Below, piece by piece: positions 1-6,391 of a stretch of DNA of 8,498 nucleotides. How positions within the stretch are numbered: position 1 is the stretch's first letter; each line of letters starts with the position of its first letter. This DNA is from Acidobacteriota bacterium. GTDB lineage: Bacteria > Acidobacteriota > Terriglobia > Terriglobales > Acidobacteriaceae. Position numbers and translations under genes: made by a program. The notes below the pieces were generated by a model. The model had not been told where the DNA came from, ran no database searches, and saw nothing but the letters and a program-made list of their open reading frames with translations. The stretch covers positions 1 to 8,498 of the forward strand of contig QHVR01000027.1 of the NCBI GenBank assembly GCA_003223595.1, in the 5' to 3' direction.

Positions 1-1234
1 ATTCAACACTGTGGATGGCGCATCGGGCTGGGCGGCTGCAGGCCCACTGGTCCTCTACGCCAGGGGCGAATATCAATATGCGCCCTCTGGTCCGGCCCCC
101 ACACAATCCATGCTGAATTTCTTCAACAGCACGGACGGTTGGCCTACGGGTCCTGCACTCCCCACTGCGTCCATTAGCCGCTTTCGGCTGCTCGACACGT
201 ACTTAGGTCTGACTCTTGGCAACTGGCAGTTCTCGTTCGGCAAGAACAGCCTCTGGTGGGGCCCAAGCAATGGCGGAACGATAATTTTTTCCGACAATGC
301 CCTTCCGTTAAACAACATGTTTACCGTCAATCGGGTCAGTCCTTTTCGGTTACCGTGGCTGTTTCGATACCTGGGTGACCTACGAGTCGAGGCCTTCATC
401 GGGCACATGACTGGATTGCCGTTCCAAACCACAATCTACACGGGAGCCACCGCACCGACGTTAATCGGACAATATGGAAAGAACTTGCATCCCGAGCCGT
501 TCCTCAGTGGCGGCAAGATCAGCATAAAGGTGACGCCGAATTTTGAGTTCGGCATGGCGAAGACCACAGTTTACGGAGGCCCGGCAAACCCGCTCAACAT
601 CACGACATTCCTAGACAGCAATTTTGGTCGCCACTACCACGGCGATGTTCTGGGTGACGGCCGCACGAGTGCAGATTTCGCATATCGCCTCCCCGGCTTG
701 CGCAACTGGCTTACGCTCTACGGCGAGACATTGAGCGAAGATGAGCCGTCCCCCATTCCATACATGCGCCGAAATGCCTCACAAGGAGGACTTTACCTGG
801 CAAAAGTTCCCGGGATCAGCAGGCTGGACCTCCGACTCGAAGGCGGATACACCAACCCGGTGGCATTTTGCGGGATCTGCATCTATTACAACGGGCAATA
901 CAACAGCGGATACAACAACGACGGACGGCTGATTGGAACTTGGATCGGGCGCGCTGCACAAGGCGAACAGATTCACGCAAATTATTGGCTCGGCCCCCGC
1001 AAAAGAATCGGCGTGGACCTCCGTCATCGAACACTTGATCCCGGGTATGTGCCGCAAGGTGGGACCCAGAACGAGGTCGCCGTGAACGCCGACATTTTTG
1101 CCGGACCAGGGTTTCGCTTCACGGCCAATGTCCAATACGAGCGCTGGCAGATTCCCTTGCTTGCGACTACCCGCCAGTCCGACGTCACCGCGTCGCTCCA
1201 GATCGCTTTCTGGTCAACTCCACACAAACACTGA
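1..1234 (+). CDS. Capsule assembly Wzi family outer-membrane protein (5' end missing)
   Basis: The reading frame is open from base 2, with no stop before the window edge, so the true start and signal peptide lie upstream; the GTG at 11 is only the first in-window start-like codon. About 410 residues are visible and the stop is TGA at 1232-1234. The best family marker is the stretch encoded from about 236, FGKNSLWWGPSNGG followed by SDNALPLNNMFTVNR, which matches the Wzi-family signature of a WGP turn followed by S-x-N-x-x-P. The rest alternates polar and aromatic residues as in a beta-barrel, and the last residues before the stop (QIAFWSTPHKH) fit a terminal strand. E. coli Wzi is an outer-membrane barrel lectin of about 480 residues that holds group 1 capsule at the surface. 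Acidobacterial relatives probably bind or export surface polysaccharide, but the ligand is unknown. A CGIC cysteine pair occurs near 870-882. The next gene follows after 142 nt on the same strand. Confidence 0.85.
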   Translation, partial: FNTVDGASGWAAAGPLVLYARGEYQYAPSGPAPTQSMLNFFNSTDGWPTGPALPTASISRFRLLDTYLGLTLGNWQFSFGKNSLWWGPSNGGTIIFSDNALPLNNMFTVNRVSPFRLPWLFRYLGDLRVEAFIGHMTGLPFQTTIYTGATAPTLIGQYGKNLHPEPFLSGGKISIKVTPNFEFGMAKTTVYGGPANPLNITTFLDSNFGRHYHGDVLGDGRTSADFAYRLPGLRNWLTLYGETLSEDEPSPIPYMRRNASQGGLYLAKVPGISRLDLRLEGGYTNPVAFCGICIYYNGQYNSGYNNDGRLIGTWIGRAAQGEQIHANYWLGPRKRIGVDLRHRTLDPGYVPQGGTQNEVAVNADIFAGPGFRFTANVQYERWQIPLLATTRQSDVTASLQIAFWSTPHKH

Positions 1235-1340
1235 GCTCCATGCTTTGATCACGCATAAAGTCAGCGCCCGCCTTCGCCGCCCTGTTGAACTCGTACGATT
1301 TCAGGCACAGCGACCGCAACTGACTTCATCCTGTGTTCGG

Positions 1341-1351
1341 TCTGATATAAA
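1341..1351 (+). promoter_or_regulatory. Candidate -10 element before the PagL-like gene
   Basis: TATAAA at 1346-1351 lies in the 142-nt gap between the Wzi-like gene and the PagL-like gene and matches the sigma70 -10 consensus at five of six bases. I see no good -35 hexamer 16-18 nt upstream, so this is weak. If it is used, transcription would start near 1358, just upstream of the ribosome binding site at 1367. No terminator-like hairpin separates the two genes, so read-through from the Wzi-like gene is equally possible. Confidence 0.25.
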
Positions 1352-1366
1352 CTTCGATTCCCCGCC

Positions 1367-1372
1367 AAGGAG
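1367..1372 (+). promoter_or_regulatory. Ribosome binding site fixing the PagL-like start
   Basis: AAGGAG sits 4 nt upstream of the ATG at 1377-1379. The spacing is short, but this is the only good Shine-Dalgarno sequence in the gap. It supports 1377 rather than the in-frame ATG at 1098, which lies inside the upstream gene. Confidence 0.6.
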
Positions 1373-1376
1373 TGGC

Positions 1377-2468
1377 ATGCGACGAATATTCATCACTGCT
1401 GACCTGCAACAGGCCAGACCGTTTTTGAACGAGGAACTCGCTTGCGCGTTAAGGGTCCGATTCGTCCCGATTCTGCTCCTCGGTGCATGTCTGCCCTCCC
1501 TTGCTCAGCTCACACAGTCCGTACCTATGTCTGACGACCTAAGCACGAGTGCCAAACCTGGAAAGCCGTATGAGCAAATCGTTTCGGGCAAAATTCCGCT
1601 TCAACCCCCAACTCGCCTCACAAAGCTCAGTCCAGTTTTATTTCCGGTGCAGACGAGCTCGGGTAGGTTGCGGCTCGACTCAGCCGTTAAGTGCACGACC
1701 CCCTCTCCGCAGGCCGACTATGCTGGTTCGTTGAATTCTCAGCAGCGGAGTTCGCCCTCCCAACCGCCGGACGTGGAGGAGCGGAAAACTTCAAAGTCTG
1801 CATGTCACAGCGAAAGTTCACGATCGCTTATTGACACAGTTGGACAATCTCACGAGCACCCGGACATCAATTCCGAAATCTATCGCAGGAATCGGCTCGA
1901 CTTTGCGCTTGATATTGGCTGGCATCCGGTCAACATTCCGTTCATCTACGACTTCGCTGTCGGGGATTCCTACAACATGACGCCGCTGAAATATACGTTG
2001 GTGCCGATCATCGCCTCGTTGCGTTGGCAGGTGACAAATGTGGGCTGGCCCTGGATTTTCCGCGGTAATATGGATTTCACCTTCAGCGGCTCCATTACCC
2101 CGATTCCACGTGGACCCGAGACTCACTACTACGCCTTCATGTTTGGAATTCGCCGCAATTTTGTACACCATAACTGGAAAGCCGTGCCTTTCTTCGAGCA
2201 ACGCGGAGGCGCCGGCATGATCAACGCGAAAGAACCGCTGGGAGTCCTCTTTGCCCAAGGCCAAAACCTCACCTTTACGTACAGCATGGGCGCCGGTTTC
2301 CGCTACAACGTGAATCCGAAATACTCCTTTTCGGCAGGCATGAATTATATGCACATCTCAAACGGCTATCTGTCTGAACCGCGATTCACCAATTACGGCA
2401 TCAATGTTTATGGACCCATGTTCGGCTTCGATATGCGACTGAGTAAACCTCACCATGCGTCGCGGTGA
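1377..2468 (+). CDS. PagL-like acyloxyacyl hydrolase / lipid A 3-O-deacylase family barrel
   Basis: A 363-residue protein, with the start chosen from AAGGAG at 1367. Residues 1-25 are a polar lead-in. Residues 26-43 (RVRFVPILLLGACLPSLA) form the hydrophobic core of a signal peptide, with signal peptidase I cleavage likely before Gln44. LGAC could alternatively be read as a lipobox. Residues 45-170 are a Ser/Pro/Thr-rich, probably disordered region, and the barrel runs from about 172 to 363. The last strands carry MHISNGYLSEP and NYGINVYGPMFGF. By alignment to Pseudomonas PagL (His126, Ser128, Glu140), His326 and Ser328 are present, but the Glu position in the G-I-E context is Asn343 here. PagL itself is only about 170-190 residues, so the N-terminal extension is unusual. 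PagL removes the 3-O acyl chain of lipid A at the outer membrane. Family placement is good, but the exact substrate and activity are uncertain. The end overlaps the longest possible reading of the next gene but not its preferred start. Confidence 0.75.
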   Translation: MRRIFITADLQQARPFLNEELACALRVRFVPILLLGACLPSLAQLTQSVPMSDDLSTSAKPGKPYEQIVSGKIPLQPPTRLTKLSPVLFPVQTSSGRLRLDSAVKCTTPSPQADYAGSLNSQQRSSPSQPPDVEERKTSKSACHSESSRSLIDTVGQSHEHPDINSEIYRRNRLDFALDIGWHPVNIPFIYDFAVGDSYNMTPLKYTLVPIIASLRWQVTNVGWPWIFRGNMDFTFSGSITPIPRGPETHYYAFMFGIRRNFVHHNWKAVPFFEQRGGAGMINAKEPLGVLFAQGQNLTFTYSMGAGFRYNVNPKYSFSAGMNYMHISNGYLSEPRFTNYGINVYGPMFGFDMRLSKPHHASR

Positions 2469-2495
2469 ATGCCACGTTTTGCAGGTCAGAAACAC

Positions 2496-2500
2496 AGGAG
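2496..2500 (+). promoter_or_regulatory. Ribosome binding site for a GTG start
   Basis: AGGAG is followed after 8 nt by GTG at 2509. This is a near-ideal arrangement and favours the GTG over the ATG at 2455, which has no comparable site and would overlap the preceding gene by 14 nt. Confidence 0.6.
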
Positions 2501-2508
2501 AGAGCGGA

Positions 2509-2949
2509 GTGCGCGGCGTAAAATCAAAAAATGCTGTGTTCGACTCGAGAGTTTCGCGAAGTTCGATTTGGAGTCAACGAGGCCGCTCAGCCTTATTCAT
2601 GCTATGGCTCGTAACCACAGCGCTGGCCACTTCCAGCTGCGGAACAAAGCATGCCATTCTCAATTTCGCGGCACCACAATCGGCAACGGCCGGCTCCCCC
2701 TTTACCGTCACCGTCAGTGTGACGATCAACAACCAGCCCGACACCGCTATCAACAGCCGCCTCCACTTCACCAGCACCGACACCACTGCGATTCTACCCG
2801 GCGATTACTACTTCACCCCTGCCGATGGAGGCTCACACACTTGGCCAAGCGGTTTCATCCTAATGACCCCCGGGAACCAGACCATCTCTGGCGAGATCGT
2901 CGACGCGATCGGAATCAACGGCAACGTGAGCATTTCGGTTACTCGTTAA
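2509..2949 (+). CDS. Putative lipoprotein with a single Ig-like domain
   Basis: A 146-residue protein reading from GTG at 2509; an ATG start at 2455 would add 18 residues. A basic N-region of about 30 residues precedes the hydrophobic core MLWLVTTALATSSCG. Cys44 is the likely lipidated residue of a lipobox-like TSSC site, giving an extended signal peptide and a mature protein of about 103 residues. The mature part has the pattern ATAGSPFTVTVSV, then LHFTSTD, LPGDYYFTPADGG, HTW and GNQTISGEI. This resembles one copy of the Ig-like repeat often found in tandem in large secreted bacterial proteins (AGTPF...HFTSSD...LPADYTFT...GVHTF...GTQT). Such domains are structural or adhesive and have no catalytic residues, so a specific role cannot be read. 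The start lies 40 nt after the PagL-like stop, consistent with co-transcription. Confidence 0.65.
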   Translation: MRGVKSKNAVFDSRVSRSSIWSQRGRSALFMLWLVTTALATSSCGTKHAILNFAAPQSATAGSPFTVTVSVTINNQPDTAINSRLHFTSTDTTAILPGDYYFTPADGGSHTWPSGFILMTPGNQTISGEIVDAIGINGNVSISVTR

Positions 2950-3132
2950 AATACTGCAAAGGCGCTTGCGAACAATGAGGCCGATCGCAGCTTGCTTATG
3001 GCACAAAAGCCAGTGCCGCAAACACAAACCGTCGTAACAAGTCATCGCACTAGAGCACAAAAGTTGAAAGCCTCGCGCGGTATCGAAGTAAGGTGTGGCG
3101 AAGCACGCTCGCCTTAATACCTGAAGAACTCC
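2950..3132. other. Non-coding gap with weak hairpins
   Basis: I see no gene here. There are two weak inverted repeats: GGCAC/GTGCC at 3000-3004 and 3013-3017, and GGCGA/TCGCC at 3097-3101 and 3109-3113. Neither is followed by a T-run, so neither is a convincing intrinsic terminator. GCACAAAAG occurs twice as a direct repeat, at 3001 and 3055; with only two 9-nt copies I attach no function. Confidence 0.4.
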
Positions 3133-3162
3133 TTGACACGCGACCAAGACATGAGGCATAAA
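3133..3162 (+). promoter_or_regulatory. Candidate sigma70-type promoter for the arylsulfotransferase gene
   Basis: A perfect TTGACA at 3133-3138 is followed after 18 nt by CATAAA at 3157-3162, which matches the -10 consensus at four of six bases. A transcript would start near 3169, leaving a leader of about 20 nt. This suggests the arylsulfotransferase gene can be expressed separately from the three genes upstream. Confidence 0.45.
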
Positions 3163-3191
3163 GTAATGCTTTTTACAATTCTTTGAGAAGG

Positions 3192-4754
3192 ATGGCGCGG
3201 ATCTTGTCTCACTCACGTCTGATAACTTGCGGCTTTCTCGGCGTTCTCTTGATGGCCTGCTGGGGCTGCGCTACTTCGAGCTACACGCCCTACCTCACAT
3301 CCGTCACTCCTACCACCCACCCCATGGTCGCACAATACAGCGTGACGCACTACCGTTCGGGTTTCGGGGTTTGGGTTGAATTTGGACCGGACACGAATTA
3401 CGGCCGTCAAACATCAGTCGTCAGTGACTCCGTTCCCACCGCCGGCAGTGCAGCGGTTAACGTCCTGGTCGCGGGAATGCTCCCGAACACGACGTACCAC
3501 ATGCGGGCTCACGTCCATTGGGCCAATGGCGATACGTGGGTGGATCAGGACCACACTTTCAAGACCGGCGCCTTACCTACGTCGTCTCAGTTAGCGGCGG
3601 CCACTGGTTACCCAGACCCTTTACCCACATTCAGCGTGATTCAGCCTTCCGTCTCGGGATCAAGTCCGGCACCGGGAGTGGAATTGTTCAGCTTCGCCGC
3701 CCCTCTCACCGTCGTTTCAGATCTGAACGGCAACATTATCTGGTACTGCCCGATTTGGGCAATTCCGATTAAGCAACTGCCCAGTGGCCATTTCCTCGTT
3801 AACCCCGGTTCGGATTTACAGGAAATGGACTTAACGTGCAAGACGGTTCGCGATGTTTCCAGGGATCAGGTGAACCAATCGCTTCAGGCCAATGGCTACG
3901 ATTTCACAATCCCACCTCCTCTGGGACTGGGAGGCGGCAATCCTTTTCACCATGACATGTTGGCTCTGCCCAACGGCCACTGGATCGCCCTGTGTCAAAT
4001 AACAAAGGATTTCGATAATTTGGATGGCGTTTCTGGTACGACACAAGTTGTCGGTGATGCTCTGGTTGACATTGACCCGACCGGGAACGTCGTGTGGGCC
4101 TGGTCATCTTTTGATCATCTTGACGTCACTCGCCATCCATATTTTGGACTGCCCGATTGGACACACAGTAATGCTTTGGTCTACACGCCCGACGGCAACC
4201 TGCTGCTCTCTATGCGAGCACAAAGTTGGATACTGAAGATTGATTACGCGAATGGAACTGGCACGGGAAACATCCTGTGGAAACTGGGCGCCGAGGGCGA
4301 TTTTAGCCTAGTGCAAGGTGATCCAAGCCTTTGGTTTTATTCTCAACATTACCCCACCCTTTTGAGCACCACCGGTTCCGTGATGCAGTTGCTCGTCTAC
4401 GATAACGGGAACTTCCGGACATATTCGGACGGATCGGTTTGCGGATCACCTGTCCCAGGTTGTTTCAGTCGGGCGACGATATTCGAGGTGGACGAGAGCA
4501 CACGCCGCGCCACTTTGCTTTGGCAGGATCTCCCTGGTCTTTTTTCTTTGTGGGGGGGGAGCATAGAAGCTCTGAGCAACGGAAACATTGAATTCGATAA
4601 TACATATCCCCTTACGACCACTTTGTCACAAATTACTGAAGTCACTCAGACTGACAATCCACAAGTCGTTTGGCAGATGGTTGTTTCGGGTCAAGCCGCG
4701 TATCGTGGGAATCGAATCCCAAGTCTGTATTCGGGCGTTACGTGGAAAAAGTAG
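3192..4754 (+). CDS. Arylsulfotransferase (ASST) family lipoprotein
   Basis: A 520-residue protein reading from ATG at 3192. The start is unsettled: GAGAAGG lies directly against this ATG, TTG at 3183 has no binding site, and TTG at 3204 is about 12 nt downstream of it. The signal is hydrophobic LITCGFLGVLLMACWGC, with Cys23 or Cys26 as a possible lipidation site. Residues 30-125 form a fibronectin-like N-terminal domain (GVWVEFGPDTNYG, LPNTTYHMRAHV), and the rest is a beta-propeller with repeated D-x-x-G-N-x-x-W strands. The residues expected for bacterial ASST are visible: HHDM (His253/254), DWTHSN (His325, Asn327), SMRAQS (Arg342) and SQHYPT (His386, equivalent to the sulfated histidine 436 of E. 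coli ASST). ASST moves sulfate from one phenolic ester to another phenol without PAPS, outside the cytoplasm. No DsbL/DsbI partner genes are next to it. It is convergent with the PilZ gene, 19 nt away. Confidence 0.85.
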   Translation: MARILSHSRLITCGFLGVLLMACWGCATSSYTPYLTSVTPTTHPMVAQYSVTHYRSGFGVWVEFGPDTNYGRQTSVVSDSVPTAGSAAVNVLVAGMLPNTTYHMRAHVHWANGDTWVDQDHTFKTGALPTSSQLAAATGYPDPLPTFSVIQPSVSGSSPAPGVELFSFAAPLTVVSDLNGNIIWYCPIWAIPIKQLPSGHFLVNPGSDLQEMDLTCKTVRDVSRDQVNQSLQANGYDFTIPPPLGLGGGNPFHHDMLALPNGHWIALCQITKDFDNLDGVSGTTQVVGDALVDIDPTGNVVWAWSSFDHLDVTRHPYFGLPDWTHSNALVYTPDGNLLLSMRAQSWILKIDYANGTGTGNILWKLGAEGDFSLVQGDPSLWFYSQHYPTLLSTTGSVMQLLVYDNGNFRTYSDGSVCGSPVPGCFSRATIFEVDESTRRATLLWQDLPGLFSLWGGSIEALSNGNIEFDNTYPLTTTLSQITEVTQTDNPQVVWQMVVSGQAAYRGNRIPSLYSGVTWKK

Positions 4755-4773
4755 AAATTTCCTGCCCTCAGGG

Positions 4774-5916
4774 CTATGCCCGTGCTCCAGCCGCACCGCC
4801 TTGTGCGGCTGCAATTGGCTTGAGGCGCTGACCCCGCAGCGCTTCGTGGAATTCGTCCGCCGACAGTGGTTCCTCATAGAAAAGTTGCAGTAATGGGTCT
4901 TCGCTACTCGTGGCGCGAGGCACCACCAACGTCGGTCCTGTTTCTAAGCCCTCCGGTTGCACCAGCAGCTCCGGCAACAAGCCCCTGTTCTCAGTCAACA
5001 CCGCGAGGAATTTCTCCACCGCAACGCGATGCTCGGCCGTACTCAGTTTGAACTCCACACCCATTCCTTTGTCCGGGTGCATCACACGTACGACGCCCTG
5101 GGCGCGGACTTCGACTCCTGCCGCCCGCATGGAAAGCGTAATGCGGGTTGAGAGCGGAAAAGGCGACGCTATCTCCAGATAGCATCCACCCAAGCTCAAG
5201 TCCGTCAGCTGACATCGGATCGGAGGATCCTCCGGCTCGACCTCTGCAGAGTTCTGCGTCAGCCAGTCCCGCAGTTGCTGCATCGCCTGTGGGGATGTCT
5301 CCAGGAATCGCAGCCCCGCTTGTTCCCGCGCTCCTTCCCACGCGAACTCGGCCGGCAGATCGATGAAGCTCGGTGTTCCCGGCAGTGCGAAGGAAATTTG
5401 CCAACGCCCGCTTGGACGCCGCCTCTTTGGCAGGCGAACCGCCATTCCCCCCTCGCTCACATCGATGGTAGTGACCCGCATGCTGTCGCCCAGGGTCGGA
5501 TCCTGCATCGTGACCGGAATCTCCACCGCCACGCGCGCATTCCGCCTCCGCTCGCTTTTCATCAGGGCTCGAGCCGCCCGGAAACTCGATTTGACCCGCT
5601 CGCCCGAAACCGGCTTGTAGAGGACAAAGTGTGCTCCCAGAGCAAACACCTGCCGCAAGCCCACTGCGGGCTCCACAATGGCCACGGCGACCGCCTGCTT
5701 ATTGCAGGGTGCGCTACGAGCGCTGCGCAGGACTTGCGATGCTCCCTCAGCCGCGCAGTCCACGATGATGCCCTCAAATCGGCGCCGGGTTAGCCGGTAC
5801 AGCGCGGAATCCGCATCGGCGCACACGTGCAGTTCGATATCGAGGTCGCCGAGCACGCGCCGCAACACGCGCACGATCTTCTCATCCGAGCACAGCAATA
5901 ACGCTTTCAAACCCAT
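4774..5916 (-). CDS. Receiver-like / double PilZ domain protein (c-di-GMP effector)
   Basis: A 380-residue cytoplasmic protein with no signal or membrane segment. Residues 1-118 have a receiver-like fold (KALLLCSDEKIVRVLRRVL, GIIVDC, VLYKP): Asp11, Asp53 and Lys101 are in the expected places, but the first acidic position is Ser10 and the switch Ser/Thr is absent (AVAIVEP), so phosphorylation is doubtful. The first PilZ domain, about 122-220, has the full c-di-GMP signature: R124-RNA-R128 and D152-V-S154-EG-G157. A second PilZ-like stretch, about 232-310, keeps D239-L-S241-LG-G244 but has no RxxxR upstream, so it probably does not bind ligand alone. The tail is acidic, then Ala/Gly-rich. PilZ proteins pass c-di-GMP levels to motility, exopolysaccharide or secretion targets; the target here is unknown. 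GAAGAG lies only 2 nt before the ATG. The gene appears to be a single transcription unit. Confidence 0.85.
   Translation of the reverse strand: MGLKALLLCSDEKIVRVLRRVLGDLDIELHVCADADSALYRLTRRRFEGIIVDCAAEGASQVLRSARSAPCNKQAVAVAIVEPAVGLRQVFALGAHFVLYKPVSGERVKSSFRAARALMKSERRRNARVAVEIPVTMQDPTLGDSMRVTTIDVSEGGMAVRLPKRRRPSGRWQISFALPGTPSFIDLPAEFAWEGAREQAGLRFLETSPQAMQQLRDWLTQNSAEVEPEDPPIRCQLTDLSLGGCYLEIASPFPLSTRITLSMRAAGVEVRAQGVVRVMHPDKGMGVEFKLSTAEHRVAVEKFLAVLTENRGLLPELLVQPEGLETGPTLVVPRATSSEDPLLQLFYEEPLSADEFHEALRGQRLKPIAAAQGGAAGARA
4789..4810. repeat. Perfect 8-bp hairpin at the convergent gene ends
   Basis: AGCCGCAC (4789-4796) and GTGCGGCT (4803-4810) are exact reverse complements around a 6-nt loop. 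The hairpin lies within the last codons of the PilZ gene and 35 nt after the arylsulfotransferase stop. No T-run follows on either strand, so it is not a standard intrinsic terminator. It could still protect transcript 3' ends, or be a by-product of the Ala/Gly-coding codons. Confidence 0.35.
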
Positions 5917-5970
5917 AACTCTTCAATGTCAGACTGGCGGTCCAACAAAACTGGCGACCCCTCTGCTGCC

Positions 5971-5999
5971 ACTCTATTTCCATCGACTCCGGCGATCAA
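5971..5999 (-). promoter_or_regulatory. Candidate promoter for the receiver/PilZ gene
   Basis: Read on the minus strand, TTGATC (complement of 5994-5999) and TAGAGT (complement of 5971-5976) are separated by exactly 17 nt. Each matches its sigma70 hexamer at four of six bases. The start codon is about 55 nt downstream. The match is modest and could be chance. Confidence 0.3.
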
Positions 6000-6372
6000 C
6001 GCCTCTCCTGCCGGCGTGATTACGCAGGTAATCTTCAGAGCCTATTTCGTTTGCTTGCGGACTGGCTAGATCTCGCCTCGTGCTTTGCGCGACGCGTGCT
6101 TATGCCAATCATCAATACTTTGCCTAAAGCCTTTCATTCAAATGCATTACCGAGATGCCAAGCCCGTCTACCAGCAAAATTCGATTGACTTTCATTTCAT
6201 ATCGCCCTAAAATAACGGTTCTCCGATCAGCCTTTGTAGTTGGACTGACGATTCCGTGTGTCTTAAAGCTCGTCCGGGCCAGTGCATCTATGCTTGAATC
6301 CTTTAGACGCACCGGAGAATCTTAAATACAAGGCGCATCACAGCGGTTTGTACGTTATTTATTATCCCCTTA

Positions 6373-6382
6373 GGTGGAAAGG
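6373..6382 (+). promoter_or_regulatory. Ribosome binding site of the 75-residue gene
   Basis: GGTGGAAAGG precedes ATG 6392, with the AAAGG core 9 nt away. This is good spacing and supports translation of this short frame. TATTAT at 6360-6365 resembles a -10 element but has no -35 partner, and a start from it would leave almost no leader. Confidence 0.55.
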
Positions 6383-6391
6383 CAATAGTTC

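Larger units (their letters stand above)
5917..6391. other. 475-nt region without a convincing gene
   Basis: No reading frame here looks protein-like over its length. It contains the putative promoter of the minus-strand PilZ gene and a small hairpin, GATTAC/GTAATC with a 4-nt loop (6018-6033). A minus-strand open frame between 6124 and 6312 ends in MKVNRILLVDGLGISV, which faintly recalls the first strand of a response-regulator receiver domain before it stops. The region just before 6392 is AT-richer and serves the small gene there. Confidence 0.5.

Noticed and set aside
1098..1376. Longer version of the PagL-like protein starting at ATG 1098
   Set aside because: It would overlap the Wzi-like gene by 137 nt in another frame, lacks a ribosome binding site and would bury the signal peptide. 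AAGGAG before 1377 gives a better start.
2469..2978. 169-residue plus-strand frame overlapping the lipoprotein gene
   Set aside because: Its translation is rich in Arg, His and Gln with no signal peptide or domain. The overlapping frame has a lipobox-like site and a recognisable Ig-like pattern.
3001..3063. Repeated GCACAAAAG as a CRISPR or operator array
   Set aside because: Only two 9-nt copies, unequal flanks and no further units.
3097..3113. GGCGA/TCGCC hairpin as a terminator after the lipoprotein gene
   Set aside because: Only a 5-bp stem with a 7-nt loop and no T-run.
3192..4754. Arylsulfotransferase as a PQQ- or kelch-type propeller dehydrogenase
   Set aside because: The spaced HHD, W-T-H-S-N, M-R and Q-H-Y motifs match ASST, and the N-terminal domain is the one typical of that family.
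5275..5793. 172-residue plus-strand frame inside the PilZ gene
   Set aside because: It is the antisense shadow of a well-supported receiver/PilZ coding region, with no recognisable protein features.
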